Source: JAWWPY01 sp033854735
GTDB lineage: Bacteria; Actinomycetota; Actinomycetes; Streptosporangiales; Streptosporangiaceae
DNA length: 64,000 nucleotides
Assembly (NCBI GenBank): GCA_033854735.1
Contig: JAWWPY010000457.1
Location: 11,603-75,602, forward strand
Direction: 5' to 3'
The notes below the pieces were generated by a model. That model had not been told where the DNA came from. It searched no databases and saw nothing but the letters and a program-made list of their open reading frames with translations. Positions 24,751-33,400 of the stretch are shown here, piece by piece (the stretch's first letter is position 1; the number at the start of each line of letters is the position of its first letter). Both the position numbers and the translations under genes were made by a program.

Positions 24751-26235
24751 ATGGACGAGCACAACGCCGACGCGGCTCGCAGATGGAACCCAACCTGGAC
24801 GCTCGCCGTCGCCTCACTCGCGCTGATGATGGCGTTCCTGGACTCTCTCGTGGTCACGACCGCCCTGCCGACCCTGCGGGTCTCGCTGCACAGCAGCCTC
24901 ACCACTCTCGAGTGGACCGTCAACGCCTACAACCTCTCCTTCGCCTGCCTGCTCCTGACGGGGGCAGCACTCGGCGACCGCTTCGGCCGGCGGCGGATGC
25001 TCTGCACCGGCCTGGCGATCTTCACCGGAGCGTCCCTGCTCGCAGGATCGGCACCGACGACCGGCGTGCTCGTGGCCGCCCGGGCGATGCAAGGCGCCGG
25101 CGCGGCGATCATGGTGCCACTGACCCTCACTCTTGTCACCGGTGCGTACCCGCCCGAGCGGCGGGGATGGGCGATCGGCATCTGGGGTGGAGTCGCGGGC
25201 CTGAGCGGCGCGATCGGGCCGTTCATCGGCGGCGCCGTCGTGCAGACGATCGGATGGCACTGGATCTTCTGGATCAACCTGCCCGTCGGCCTGGCGCTGA
25301 TCCCGATTGTGCTGCTGCGTGTCCGCGAAAGCCACGGCGGCCACCCACGCCTGGACATCCCCGGCGCCGGACTCGCCACCACCGGGCTGTTCGGGATCAC
25401 CTGGGCCATCGTCCGCACGAACACGGCCGGCTGGGGCAGCTCCGAGGTCATCGCAACGTTGATCGCCGGTCTCGCTGTGGTCGGGCTGTTCGTGCTCTGG
25501 GAGCGGCGCACTACCCACCCGATGCTCTCGCTTGCGATGTTCCGGCAAGCGAGCTTCACCGCTGCCAACGGCATCAGCTTCTGCCTGTTCGCAGGACTGT
25601 TCGGCGCCCTGTTCCTGATGTCCCAGTTCCTCCAGACCGCGCAAGGCCGCAGCCCGCTGCAGGCAGGCGCCGAGCTTCTCGTCTGGAGCGCGACCGGACT
25701 CTTCGTCGCGCCGATCGCCGGCCGCCTCGCCGGCCGCCACGGCAACCGGCCGTTCATGCTCGCCGGCCTGGTGATGCAAACGGCGGGCCTGGCATTCCTT
25801 GCGATCATCGCCCGCACACATACCCCATTCCTGGAGATGGCCCCGCTGCTGCTCATCGCCGGCGCCGGCACCGCAATGGTGTTCCCTACCGTGGCGAACG
25901 AGGTCATGGCATCGGTAGCCCCGCACGAGACCGGCATCGCCTCCGGAACCAACAGCGCGCTACGCGAGCTCGGAGGCGTCTTCGGCATCGCCGTGCTCGC
26001 CTCCGTCTTCACCCGTCCCGGCGTCTACAGCTCACCAGACACGTTCGTCGCGGGCTTCAGGTCAGCACTGTGGGTCGCCGTCGCCTTCTCGGCGGCCGGG
26101 ATCCCTCTCGCCCTATCAATCAAACATCCGTTGCCCTCGGCCGTCCCGGCCGGACCAGGCACGCCAGCGCGAGGCCCAGAACTATCGCCTTCCCCCGTCC
26201 CCGTCCAGCCGGCCGCGATGCCACAGGCTGGATGA
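24751..26235 (+). CDS. DHA2-type MFS multidrug exporter (14 TM)
   Basis: 494 residues from ATG 24751 (AAGGAG at 24737-24742). Motif A-like LGDRFGRRRML in the TM2-3 loop, antiporter motif GPFIGGAVVQTIGWHWIFWI in TM5, and about 14 hydrophobic helices place it in the EmrB/QacA (DHA2) family. It should export a lipophilic drug or metabolite by proton antiport. It is the middle gene of the repeat-bounded cassette, behind the ArsR-SRPBCC regulator. Codon use looks somewhat more C-ending than its neighbours (visual impression). Confidence 0.93.
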   Translation: MDEHNADAARRWNPTWTLAVASLALMMAFLDSLVVTTALPTLRVSLHSSLTTLEWTVNAYNLSFACLLLTGAALGDRFGRRRMLCTGLAIFTGASLLAGSAPTTGVLVAARAMQGAGAAIMVPLTLTLVTGAYPPERRGWAIGIWGGVAGLSGAIGPFIGGAVVQTIGWHWIFWINLPVGLALIPIVLLRVRESHGGHPRLDIPGAGLATTGLFGITWAIVRTNTAGWGSSEVIATLIAGLAVVGLFVLWERRTTHPMLSLAMFRQASFTAANGISFCLFAGLFGALFLMSQFLQTAQGRSPLQAGAELLVWSATGLFVAPIAGRLAGRHGNRPFMLAGLVMQTAGLAFLAIIARTHTPFLEMAPLLLIAGAGTAMVFPTVANEVMASVAPHETGIASGTNSALRELGGVFGIAVLASVFTRPGVYSSPDTFVAGFRSALWVAVAFSAAGIPLALSIKHPLPSAVPAGPGTPARGPELSPSPVPVQPAAMPQAG

Positions 26236-26296
26236 GTGCCGGCATGGCAGCGATGCTGTGACCTCCGACCCGGAAAGAGAAAAAGGGTGATGCCAG

Positions 26297-27034
26297 ATGG
26301 TGAAGCACAAAGTCGCGACACGCGAGGAGTGGCTTGCGGCTCGCAACCAGCTGCTTGCGAAGGAGAAAGAATTGACGCGCCGCGGCGACCAGCTCGCTGC
26401 GGCGCGGCGCAACCTCCCCTGGGTGCCGATCGAGAAGGAATACCGCTTCGGCACCGACAACGGGCCCAAGACGCTGCCAGAACTGTTTGACGGGCGCTCG
26501 CAGCTGATCGTCTACCACTTCATGTTCGGCCCGGCCTACACGGCCGGCTGCCCGACCTGTTCCTCGGCGGCGGACACCTTCAACGGCGCCGTACCCCACC
26601 TGAACGCCCGCGATGTGACCTTCACCTGTATCTCGCGGGCTCCGCTGGACAAACTCCAGGCCTACAAGCGGCGGATGGGCTGGAGCTTCCCGTGGGCATC
26701 CTCACACCGAAGCGACTACAACTTCGACCTTGAGATCTCACGGCCGGAAGAGGTAACCCGCGAGCTCCTGGCCGGCAGCGTCCCCCCAGTTGCCGCCGAA
26801 CTGGCGCAGCAGTGTGGGACCGAGCCCGCGGCATATCTGTCTGAGCAGCCGGTGATGAGTACTTACGCGCTCGAGGACGGGACCGCCTGCCTGACCTACT
26901 CCACGACCGCCCGCGGGCTGGAGTTCATGATGGCCTACTACGGCTTCCTCGACCGCGCCCCGCTGGGCCGTAACGAGGGGGACGCGCCCATGCGGTGGCT
27001 GCGTCGCCACGACGAGTACGGAACGCGAACTTAG
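26297..27034 (+). CDS. DUF899 thioredoxin-like protein
   Basis: 245 residues from ATG 26297, AAGGG upstream. The N-terminus VATREEWLAARNQLLAKEKE is the family's helical opening. The thioredoxin-like core has FMFGPAYTAGCPTCSSAADT with a CPTC redox-type motif, and SFPWASSHRSDYNFDLEIS follows. Members are predicted disulfide oxidoreductases, often linked to drug or electrophile stress genes in actinobacteria. It ends 16 bp before the pobA stop, so it is convergent with pobA. Part of the repeat-bounded block. Confidence 0.88.
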   Translation: MVKHKVATREEWLAARNQLLAKEKELTRRGDQLAAARRNLPWVPIEKEYRFGTDNGPKTLPELFDGRSQLIVYHFMFGPAYTAGCPTCSSAADTFNGAVPHLNARDVTFTCISRAPLDKLQAYKRRMGWSFPWASSHRSDYNFDLEISRPEEVTRELLAGSVPPVAAELAQQCGTEPAAYLSEQPVMSTYALEDGTACLTYSTTARGLEFMMAYYGFLDRAPLGRNEGDAPMRWLRRHDEYGTRT

Positions 27035-27043
27035 CCGCGCCGA

Positions 27044-27077
27044 ACGCGCGTCAGCGTGCGGGACGGGTCACCGGGAC
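27044..27077. repeat. Right copy of 34-bp direct repeat, spanning the 3' end of pobA
   Basis: Identical to 23657-23690. It covers 7 bp past the pobA stop and the last 27 bp of the coding sequence. The 34-bp match is maximal, with different bases on each side. The distance between copies is 3.39 kb. Confidence 0.85.
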
Positions 27078-28241
27078 CGCGTAGCCGGTGTAGTTCTCGG
27101 CCAGCGAGGTCGCGGCCGCCCGGGAGGTGGTGACGTAACGGAGCTGGGAGAGCTGCAGCTGGGTCTCCATGGCGTCGGCGCCCGGGGTGGCGTGCAGCAT
27201 CGAGGTCATCCACCAGGAGAAGTGAGTGGACCGCCAGACCCGGTCCAGGCAGGTGGCGGAGTAGGCGTCGGCGGGCCCCCGGTCGCCCCGCAGCAGCCCG
27301 TCGAGCGCGCCGGCCAGCACGGCCACGTCGGCGAGGGCCAGGTTGAGCCCCTTGGCGCCGGTCGGCGGCACGATGTGCGCGGCGTCGCCGGCCAGGAACA
27401 GCCGGCCGAACTGCATCGGCGCGGTGACGAAGCTGCGCATCGGCGTGACGGCCTTGTCCAGGATGGGGCCTTCCTTCAGGTTCCATCCGGGCAGCGCGAA
27501 CCGCTCCTGCAGCTCCCCCCAGATCCGGTCGTCCGGCCAGGCCGCGATGTCCTCGTCCGGCGAGACCTGCAGGTAGAGGCGGCTGACCTGGGGGCTGCGC
27601 AGGCTGTGCAGGGCGAAGCCGTGCGGGTGGTGGGCGTAGATCAGTTCGTCTGTGGAGGGCGGCACGTCGGCCAGGATGCCGAGCCACGCGTACGGGTAGC
27701 TGCGCTCCCACGTGGTCAGCAGGCCCGCGGGGATGGCGGGCCGGCAGATCCCGTGGAAGCCATCGCATCCGGCGATAGCGTCACATGTGACCTCATGCTT
27801 GACGCCGTCCGCGCTGGTGTACCGCATGACCGGCTGGTCGGTGTCGAGACAGTCCACTTCGGTGCCCGTCACCTCGAACTCAAGGGAGCCGCCCACGGAG
27901 ATTCGTTGCGCTATGAGATCTTTGACCACCTCGGTCTGGGCGTACACGGTGACGGTGCGCCCGCCGGTGAGGTCGCGGAAGTCGATATGCTGCCGCTGCC
28001 CGGCGAACTGCAGGTAGATGCCGCCGTGCTCCAGGCCCAGCCGGTCCAGCCGGCCTGCCAGCCCGGCCTCGCGGAGCAGGGCGACGCTGCCGTCCTCGAG
28101 CACCCCGGCCCGCTGCCGTGCCTCGCAGTACGCCCGGCTGCGGGTCTCGATCACGACCGAGTCGATTCCGCGCAGCGCAAGTAGATGCGACAGCAGCAGG
28201 CCGGCCGGGCCGGCCCCGACGATGCCTACCTGGGTGCGCAT
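27051..28241 (-). CDS. pobA: 4-hydroxybenzoate 3-monooxygenase
   Basis: 396 residues, the family's usual length. N-terminal GxGxxG fold (VGIVGAGPAGLLLSHLLA), the substrate/flavin segment EARQRAGVLEDGSVALLREA, AIAGCDGFHGICR (DG motif) and the second FAD motif LFLAGDAAHIVPPTGAKGLN are all intact. It hydroxylates 4-hydroxybenzoate to protocatechuate with NAD(P)H and O2. It follows the aldehyde dehydrogenase gene by 15 bp in the same operon, so 4-hydroxybenzaldehyde to 4-hydroxybenzoate to protocatechuate is a reasonable route. No ring-cleavage genes are in the window. The last codons lie within a 34-bp repeat, an intact copy. Confidence 0.93.
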   Translation of the reverse strand: MRTQVGIVGAGPAGLLLSHLLALRGIDSVVIETRSRAYCEARQRAGVLEDGSVALLREAGLAGRLDRLGLEHGGIYLQFAGQRQHIDFRDLTGGRTVTVYAQTEVVKDLIAQRISVGGSLEFEVTGTEVDCLDTDQPVMRYTSADGVKHEVTCDAIAGCDGFHGICRPAIPAGLLTTWERSYPYAWLGILADVPPSTDELIYAHHPHGFALHSLRSPQVSRLYLQVSPDEDIAAWPDDRIWGELQERFALPGWNLKEGPILDKAVTPMRSFVTAPMQFGRLFLAGDAAHIVPPTGAKGLNLALADVAVLAGALDGLLRGDRGPADAYSATCLDRVWRSTHFSWWMTSMLHATPGADAMETQLQLSQLRYVTTSRAAATSLAENYTGYAVPVTRPAR

Positions 28242-28256
28242 GTCCTCTGGCCCTGC

Positions 28257-29714
28257 CTAGAAAGGATAGGGAGCGATCTCCCCGCGAACGGTGACCCAGC
28301 GGGTGTCGGTGAACGCGTCCAGGTTCGCGGTCCCGCCGAACCGGGCGCCGGTCCCCGAGGCGAAAATGCCGCCGAACGGGGTGTTGGGGGAATCGTCCAC
28401 GGTCTGGTCGTTGATGTGCACGATGCCGGTCGGGATCCGGCGGGCCAGGTCAAGGCCGCGCATCACGTCGCCGGTCAGGATGCCCAGGGACAGGCCGTAC
28501 TCGGTGTCGGCGGCGAGCTTCGCCGCCTCGTCCGCGGTGGAGAAGCGGATGACCGGGGCCACCGGCCCGAACACCTCGTTGGCGTAGGCGGGCATGGTGG
28601 GCTCGACGTCGGCCAGCACGGTGGGCTGGTAGAAGAGCCCCTCGTACGTGCCGCCCGCGGCCAGCCGGGCCCCGGCGTCCACGGTCGCGGTGACCAGGCC
28701 GTGGATCTTGTCGCGCTGCCGCTCGTCGATAATCGGGCCCAGGGCGACCTGGCCGGTGGCGGGGTCGCCGACCGGCAGGTGATCGGCCTTGGCCGCGAGG
28801 CGGCTGACGTAGTCGTCGTATACGGCCTCATGCACCAGGTGGCGGCCGGTGGTCATGCAGATCTGGCCCTGATGGAGGAACGAACCCCAAGCGCCAGCCG
28901 ACGCCGCCTTGTCCAGATCCGCGTCGTCCAGGATGATCAGCGCCGAGTTGCCGCCGAGTTCCAGGTGGATGCGCTTGAGGTGCTGCCCGGCCAGTGCACC
29001 GATGTGGCGGCCGACGGCGGTGGACCCGGTGAACGAGATGACCCGGACCAGGGGATGGGTGATCAGCGCTTCGCCGGTGTCCGGGCCGCCGGGGAGCACA
29101 TGCAGCAACCCCTCGGGCAGGCCGGCCTCCTCGAAGACCCGGGCCAGGACCACCCCGCCGCAGACGGCCGTGCGCGGGTCGGGCTTGAGCACGACGGCGT
29201 TGCCCAGCGCCAGTGCGGGGGCCACCGAGCGGATCGCCAGGATCTGCGGGAAGTTGAACGGGGAGATTACGCCCACCACGCCGACCGGCATCCGCTCGGC
29301 CCAGCTGAGGTGGGGGGACTCGCTCGGCAGAAGCTCACCGTAGGGTCGCGAGGGCAGCGTCGCGGCCTCGTAGACCTCCTCGGTCGCTACGTGCGTCTCG
29401 AACTGGGCCGCGGGGACGATCTTGCCGCCTTCCCGGATGCTCCAGCCCTCGATCTCCTCCGCGTTGGCCTTCCAGATGTCACCAGCCCGGCGGAGGATGG
29501 CGGCACGCTCGGTGTACGGCAGCGCGGCCCAGGCGGGCTGAGCCGCCGCGGCCGCCGTGGCGGCCGTGGCGACGTCGGCGGGCGAGGCGATGCCCACCCG
29601 GCCTATTTCCGCTCCGGTGGCCGGCTCGATGACCGCGGCGTCTCCGCCACTGGCCTGCTGCCAGCCTGCGGAGTAGACCTTGCCCGACCAGATCGATTCG
29701 TCAATGAACGTCAC
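28257..29714 (-). CDS. Benzaldehyde/vanillin dehydrogenase-like aldehyde dehydrogenase
   Basis: 485 residues from GTG 29714, SD GAGGAG upstream. Catalytic Glu lies in HLELGGNSALI and catalytic Cys in HQGQICMTTGR; the NAD site GVVGVISPFNFPQ and the Rossmann FTGSTAVGRHIG are present. PFGGIFASGTGARFGG near the end is typical of the benzaldehyde/vanillin dehydrogenase branch. It should oxidise an aromatic aldehyde to the benzoate that PobA then hydroxylates. First gene of the pair with pobA. Confidence 0.9.
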   Translation of the reverse strand: MTFIDESIWSGKVYSAGWQQASGGDAAVIEPATGAEIGRVGIASPADVATAATAAAAAQPAWAALPYTERAAILRRAGDIWKANAEEIEGWSIREGGKIVPAAQFETHVATEEVYEAATLPSRPYGELLPSESPHLSWAERMPVGVVGVISPFNFPQILAIRSVAPALALGNAVVLKPDPRTAVCGGVVLARVFEEAGLPEGLLHVLPGGPDTGEALITHPLVRVISFTGSTAVGRHIGALAGQHLKRIHLELGGNSALIILDDADLDKAASAGAWGSFLHQGQICMTTGRHLVHEAVYDDYVSRLAAKADHLPVGDPATGQVALGPIIDERQRDKIHGLVTATVDAGARLAAGGTYEGLFYQPTVLADVEPTMPAYANEVFGPVAPVIRFSTADEAAKLAADTEYGLSLGILTGDVMRGLDLARRIPTGIVHINDQTVDDSPNTPFGGIFASGTGARFGGTANLDAFTDTRWVTVRGEIAPYPF

Positions 29715-29742
29715 CGGATGCTCCTCAACGTCTCGTGCGCAC

Positions 29743-29768
29743 TACGAACATCAGTTCTGAGTACGAAC
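29743..29768. promoter_or_regulatory. Direct repeats TACGAAC in the aldehyde-dehydrogenase/pobA promoter region
   Basis: TACGAAC at 29743-29749 and 29762-29768 (19 bp apart), with GAAC-ATCA-GTTC inverted repeat at 29746-29757. The region lies 28-54 bp upstream of the ALDH start in a locally less GC-rich patch. Regulator unknown; an IclR- or MarR-type aromatic regulator would be a natural candidate. Confidence 0.5.
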
Positions 29769-29825
29769 ACGCTGAATCTAAGTGATGCCATAGCGAGTGT
29801 CAACGCGATCATGGGAACCTGCAAT

Positions 29826-31082
29826 TCAGCCGGAGCGCGCCGCTTCGTAGGTGTCGATAGCCAGGCCTAGCTGCGCGAACTTCTGGGTGTATTCGACCGG
29901 CGCGACACCGGGCGGGGTGGGCGGCCGGTTCGGGTCCTGGTACTGGTCACCGAGGTTGGAGAACACGGCGGTGATGTAGTGGCGGTCCGCCCGGCCGGGC
30001 AGGGACGTCACGATGCCGGCGTCCGCGCCTGAGTTCGATACCCACCCGGGCTTGTGCGCGAAGGTCACGTGCGCGGTGTGGTTGCAGGGCTGAACGTCCT
30101 GGCCGAAGTAGTTGCCATCGACGGTCACGGTGCCGTCAGGGGCGATCCACCGCTGCGCGATGACCTGAGGGATGCCCGGCGCGGGATAGCCGGCCCCGCA
30201 GTAGTTCGGCGTCGACAGCATCCAGTTCCAGCCCTGCTGGCCGAGCTCGTGCCTGACGAGCCGGCGGGCTGACGGGCTCAGGATCGCGCTGGTCACTGGC
30301 GTGCCACCCGGGGCGGTCCACAGGGTGCCCGGAGCGCCGTTCGAGGACCAGGTCAGCGAGGCGTCTATGTACCCCCCGACGGTGTTGCTCGACGCGGGGC
30401 CGCACAACGAGCTCACCTGCGTTGGCTGGTAGTTGTAGACGTCGTCCAGGCTGATCTCCCCGCTGTCCACCAGCCGCAGGACGCCGAAGTTCACTATCAG
30501 CTTCAGGACCGACGCCGGATAGGGCAGCATGAAATCAATCGGCGCGGTCTCGCGGCCGGGCACCACATCGATGGTTCCCTGGGCGTGATTCGTGTACCAG
30601 CCGGCGTCATCCCATTGGCGCCAGCATACGTCGGTGGTATGGAAATCCTGGTCAACCGGTACCACGATTCCGTGCGGGTACTGCGGGCTCATCAGCACGG
30701 TGCCGGACGAGATGATCCGGCCCGCCTTGTCCAGCTCGAGAACGGTGGCGTCTATCTGCGGCTGCTGGACGATCGGCTGGGCGGCGCTGGCCTTGGTGGC
30801 GTATATGCGGGCGCGCTGCTGAGACGTGACAACGTTCTTATTGACGCCGGTGGGAAGCGCCTTTGATGCCGCCGAACCAGGCGGCGCCAGGTCCAGGACC
30901 TGCTGGAACTGCAGCTGGTCCATGGTCCGCCGCAGTTCCTGGGCGATGGGGGTCACCGGGCGGCCAGGCCCACTGGCTGCGGCCATCGGTGTTGACGCCG
31001 CCCGGGCGGCCAGGCCGGATGGGACCGACATTAAACCGGCGGCCGCTACCGCGAGCAGCGCGCCGAGCCTCCGTTGATTCAT
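29826..31082 (-). CDS. Secreted beta-lactamase-like serine hydrolase
   Basis: 418 residues from ATG 31082 (SD GGAGAG). Sec signal peptide MNQRRLGALLAVAAAGLMSV ending near ARAAS. The mature protein has a penicillin-binding/class A-like core: YPASVLKLIVNFGVLRLVD with Ser-x-x-Lys (SVLK). An N-terminal ~100-residue region precedes it. The remaining catalytic motifs (SxN, KTG-like) are not obvious; FAHKPGWVSNSGADAGIV could be the KTG-like strand (HKPG). Probably a cell-wall or beta-lactam interacting enzyme. Activity uncertain. Confidence 0.8.
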   Translation of the reverse strand: MNQRRLGALLAVAAAGLMSVPSGLAARAASTPMAAASGPGRPVTPIAQELRRTMDQLQFQQVLDLAPPGSAASKALPTGVNKNVVTSQQRARIYATKASAAQPIVQQPQIDATVLELDKAGRIISSGTVLMSPQYPHGIVVPVDQDFHTTDVCWRQWDDAGWYTNHAQGTIDVVPGRETAPIDFMLPYPASVLKLIVNFGVLRLVDSGEISLDDVYNYQPTQVSSLCGPASSNTVGGYIDASLTWSSNGAPGTLWTAPGGTPVTSAILSPSARRLVRHELGQQGWNWMLSTPNYCGAGYPAPGIPQVIAQRWIAPDGTVTVDGNYFGQDVQPCNHTAHVTFAHKPGWVSNSGADAGIVTSLPGRADRHYITAVFSNLGDQYQDPNRPPTPPGVAPVEYTQKFAQLGLAIDTYEAARSG

Positions 31083-31133
31083 TGGGCTCTCCGTTCGTGG
31101 CTGACGTGGGTGCATGCCAGAACACGGGCCGGG

Positions 31134-32150
31134 CTAGTAGCCTCGGATCACGTCACGGCCGAAGCGGGCCATCTCCTCCCGTTGCGGGGAGAACTGCAGC
31201 AGCATCAAGCCCACGCCCGCCTGCTCATAGGCGCGCAGCCGGTCGATGATCTGATCCGGCGTGCCGATCAGCCCGCTGCGCAGTCCCCGGTTGGAGACGC
31301 TGTACTCCTCCACCGAGATGCGCGACTCAAGCTGCGACCCTTCGACGAAGTCCTGGTAGGAGGCGTAGGCCTCGGCGGAGGAACGGACATCGAGGATCCG
31401 GCCAAGTTCGGCCTGCGCCTCGGCCTGGGTGTCCCGGCAGATCACGTAGCCGGACACGCCGAAGGCCAGCGGGGGCCCGCCGGCCGCCGCCCGCCGTGCC
31501 GTCAGGTCGGCGACCTTGGCCGCGATCACCTCGGGGGAGTCCCCGTGCATCACATAGGCGTCGGCCTGCTGCGCGATCACTTCCTTGGCTTTCGGTGACT
31601 CGCCGCCCATGTAGACGGGGGGCCGCCGGGCCGGCTTGGGCTCCAGCACCGTGCCGGCCAGGTGGTAGAGCGGGCCTTCGTGGGTCACCGTGTCCTCGCG
31701 CAGCAGCCGGCCGAGCACGTCGAGCCATTCCTGTGTGCGCGCATACCGGGCGTCGTGCACGTCGAACGGCGCGCCGTACTGTGCGGCCTCGTCCTTCCAC
31801 CAGGACGACACCACGTTGAGCGACAGCCGGCCGGGTGCGATCGTGTCCAGGGTGGACAGCGCCTTGGCGGTCAGCGCCGGTGAGTGGTAGTTCGGCCGCA
31901 CGGCGAGCATGAGCTCGAGCCGCTCTGTCACCGCCGCTACCGCCGGTGCCAGCGTCCAGCAGTCCAGCGACGGCGCATGATGGCCCTTGATGTCGTTGAG
32001 GTTCAGCTCGGCGATCAGGGACAGGTCGAAGCCATGCTGCTCGCTCTCGATGGCGAGGTCACGGAGATAGGGCCAGGCGATGCTCATGCCCTCGTCGCGG
32101 ACGTTGCGCAGCCAGCCGCCGAAGATGGGCATCCAGTACCCGAATCTCAT
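31134..32150 (-). CDS. LLM-class flavin-dependent monooxygenase (SsuD-like)
   Basis: 338 residues. The N-terminus MRFGYWMPIFGGWLRNVRDE and the SsuD-type strand LNVVSSWWKDEAAQYG are characteristic, and PPVYMGGESPKAKEVIAQQA matches the FMN-phosphate side of the barrel. Related enzymes use reduced FMN to cleave C-S bonds in alkanesulfonates or dimethylsulfone. Translation is coupled to the ATP-grasp gene by an ATGA overlap at 32147-32150, an unusual partner, which suggests one pathway. Confidence 0.92.
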   Translation of the reverse strand: MRFGYWMPIFGGWLRNVRDEGMSIAWPYLRDLAIESEQHGFDLSLIAELNLNDIKGHHAPSLDCWTLAPAVAAVTERLELMLAVRPNYHSPALTAKALSTLDTIAPGRLSLNVVSSWWKDEAAQYGAPFDVHDARYARTQEWLDVLGRLLREDTVTHEGPLYHLAGTVLEPKPARRPPVYMGGESPKAKEVIAQQADAYVMHGDSPEVIAAKVADLTARRAAAGGPPLAFGVSGYVICRDTQAEAQAELGRILDVRSSAEAYASYQDFVEGSQLESRISVEEYSVSNRGLRSGLIGTPDQIIDRLRAYEQAGVGLMLLQFSPQREEMARFGRDVIRGY

Positions 32151-33064
32151 CCGCCGCCTCCTTGGGCGAGGAGCCGGCCGAAGAAGGCCGCCACGGCCGG
32201 GAGGGCCGGCCGTGGCGCGACCGCCTCGATCCCCGCGTTGTAGTTGGTTGTCGTATTCACGTCGTAGGTGACCAGCCGGCCATCCACCGTCTCGATGAAC
32301 TCGAAGCCGGCGATCTCGATGCCGTGGCGGCGGGCGAAGTCCAGATAACGGCCGATGATCGGGTGGTCGAAGCCGTCACGCAGCGCGAACAGCCCGGTCC
32401 CGGCGGCCTGATCCGCCGCGCAGGCGTCCGCGGGGCAGAGCTCGAAGCCGCCCCGGGCCGTGTCCGCCTGGATCGCGTACACGTACTCGCCGCCGACCAC
32501 CTCCACCCGCGTGATCACCGGCTCGGCGGCCCGCAGGTACTCCTGCAGCAGCGTGATGCCATCCACCGGGGCGGCGTACCCAGGCGAGGAGACGTAGCCG
32601 GCGAATTCGTCGTGGCTCTCGAACAGCAGCACGCCGAGGCCTTTGCCGCCCTGATTGTGCTTGCTGATGAACGGGACCGGCAGTTTCCTGGCCGTGGCCA
32701 CCAGGTCGGCCGACCCGGCGACGGCCACTGTGCGCGGCACATCGAAGCCGGCCGCGCGCAGCGCCGTGAGCTGGGCCGCCTTGCTGACCTCGATCTCGAG
32801 GACCCGCCTGCCGTTCACCACCCGCCGGCCGTGCGACTCAAGCCAGCCGAGCAGGGCGCGGGCGTGATCCTTGGCGTGCGGATGGCCTCTGGTGTGGGCA
32901 GACGCGCTCATCCGGGACCAGAACACACCGCCGGGCGGCTCGTCGCCGAGATCGACCGCCCCATCGCCCAGCAGCCACTGCTCGTGCGGTACCCCCGCCT
33001 CGTCGAAGGCGGCCGCCAGCGGCGCGTACCAATCCGGATTCTCGTGGAGTACGTGCACCTTCAC
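32147..33064 (-). CDS. RimK-type ATP-grasp ligase
   Basis: 305 residues from GTG 33064; upstream extension is Pro/Arg-rich and has no support. The ATP-grasp core includes LEIEVSKAAQLTALRAAGFD, VPFISKHNQGGKGLGVLLFE (Lys and Gly-rich loop), the EYLRAAEPVITRVEVVGGEY strand pair and the metal-binding end IAGFEFIETVDGRLVTYDVN ... NTTTNYNAG. The family joins a carboxylate to an amine or thiol using ATP; RimK relatives add Glu or amino acids. Overlaps the LLM monooxygenase start by 4 nt. Substrate not deducible. Confidence 0.88.
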   Translation of the reverse strand: MKVHVLHENPDWYAPLAAAFDEAGVPHEQWLLGDGAVDLGDEPPGGVFWSRMSASAHTRGHPHAKDHARALLGWLESHGRRVVNGRRVLEIEVSKAAQLTALRAAGFDVPRTVAVAGSADLVATARKLPVPFISKHNQGGKGLGVLLFESHDEFAGYVSSPGYAAPVDGITLLQEYLRAAEPVITRVEVVGGEYVYAIQADTARGGFELCPADACAADQAAGTGLFALRDGFDHPIIGRYLDFARRHGIEIAGFEFIETVDGRLVTYDVNTTTNYNAGIEAVAPRPALPAVAAFFGRLLAQGGGG

Positions 33065-33376
33065 CCGGGACCTGCCTTCGCGCGGCCAACCTGTCAGGCA
33101 CAGCGTAGGGGGTCGCCCGGCCGGCGCCGGCCGGCGCCCAGCCGGCGTCGGGCCGGCCATGGGTGAACAGGAAAGCCGAGCGTACAGCCCTGCTGACGGG
33201 CGAACTGAGACCCGAACTTGTCCCCGGCATTTCTACCCATCGGCTCGCTGGCGGGGTAAGGTCCGTCAATCAGCCCCCTGCCCCACATGAGCAGTTCATC
33301 CGGGAGCCGCCGGGACAGTATGCCTGCGGTCCTGACCAGCGCACGCCAGCCGCGGACCGGGCGATGCCGTGACCCG

Positions 33377-33386
33377 ATCACGTGAT
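33377..33386. promoter_or_regulatory. Perfect 10-bp palindrome before the AraC-type gene
   Basis: ATCACGTGAT at 33377-33386 directly precedes the SD (AAGGGGTGAG, 33388 onward) of the regulator gene, so a protein bound here could block its expression. Confidence 0.4.
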
Positions 33387-33400
33387 TAAGGGGTGAGACG

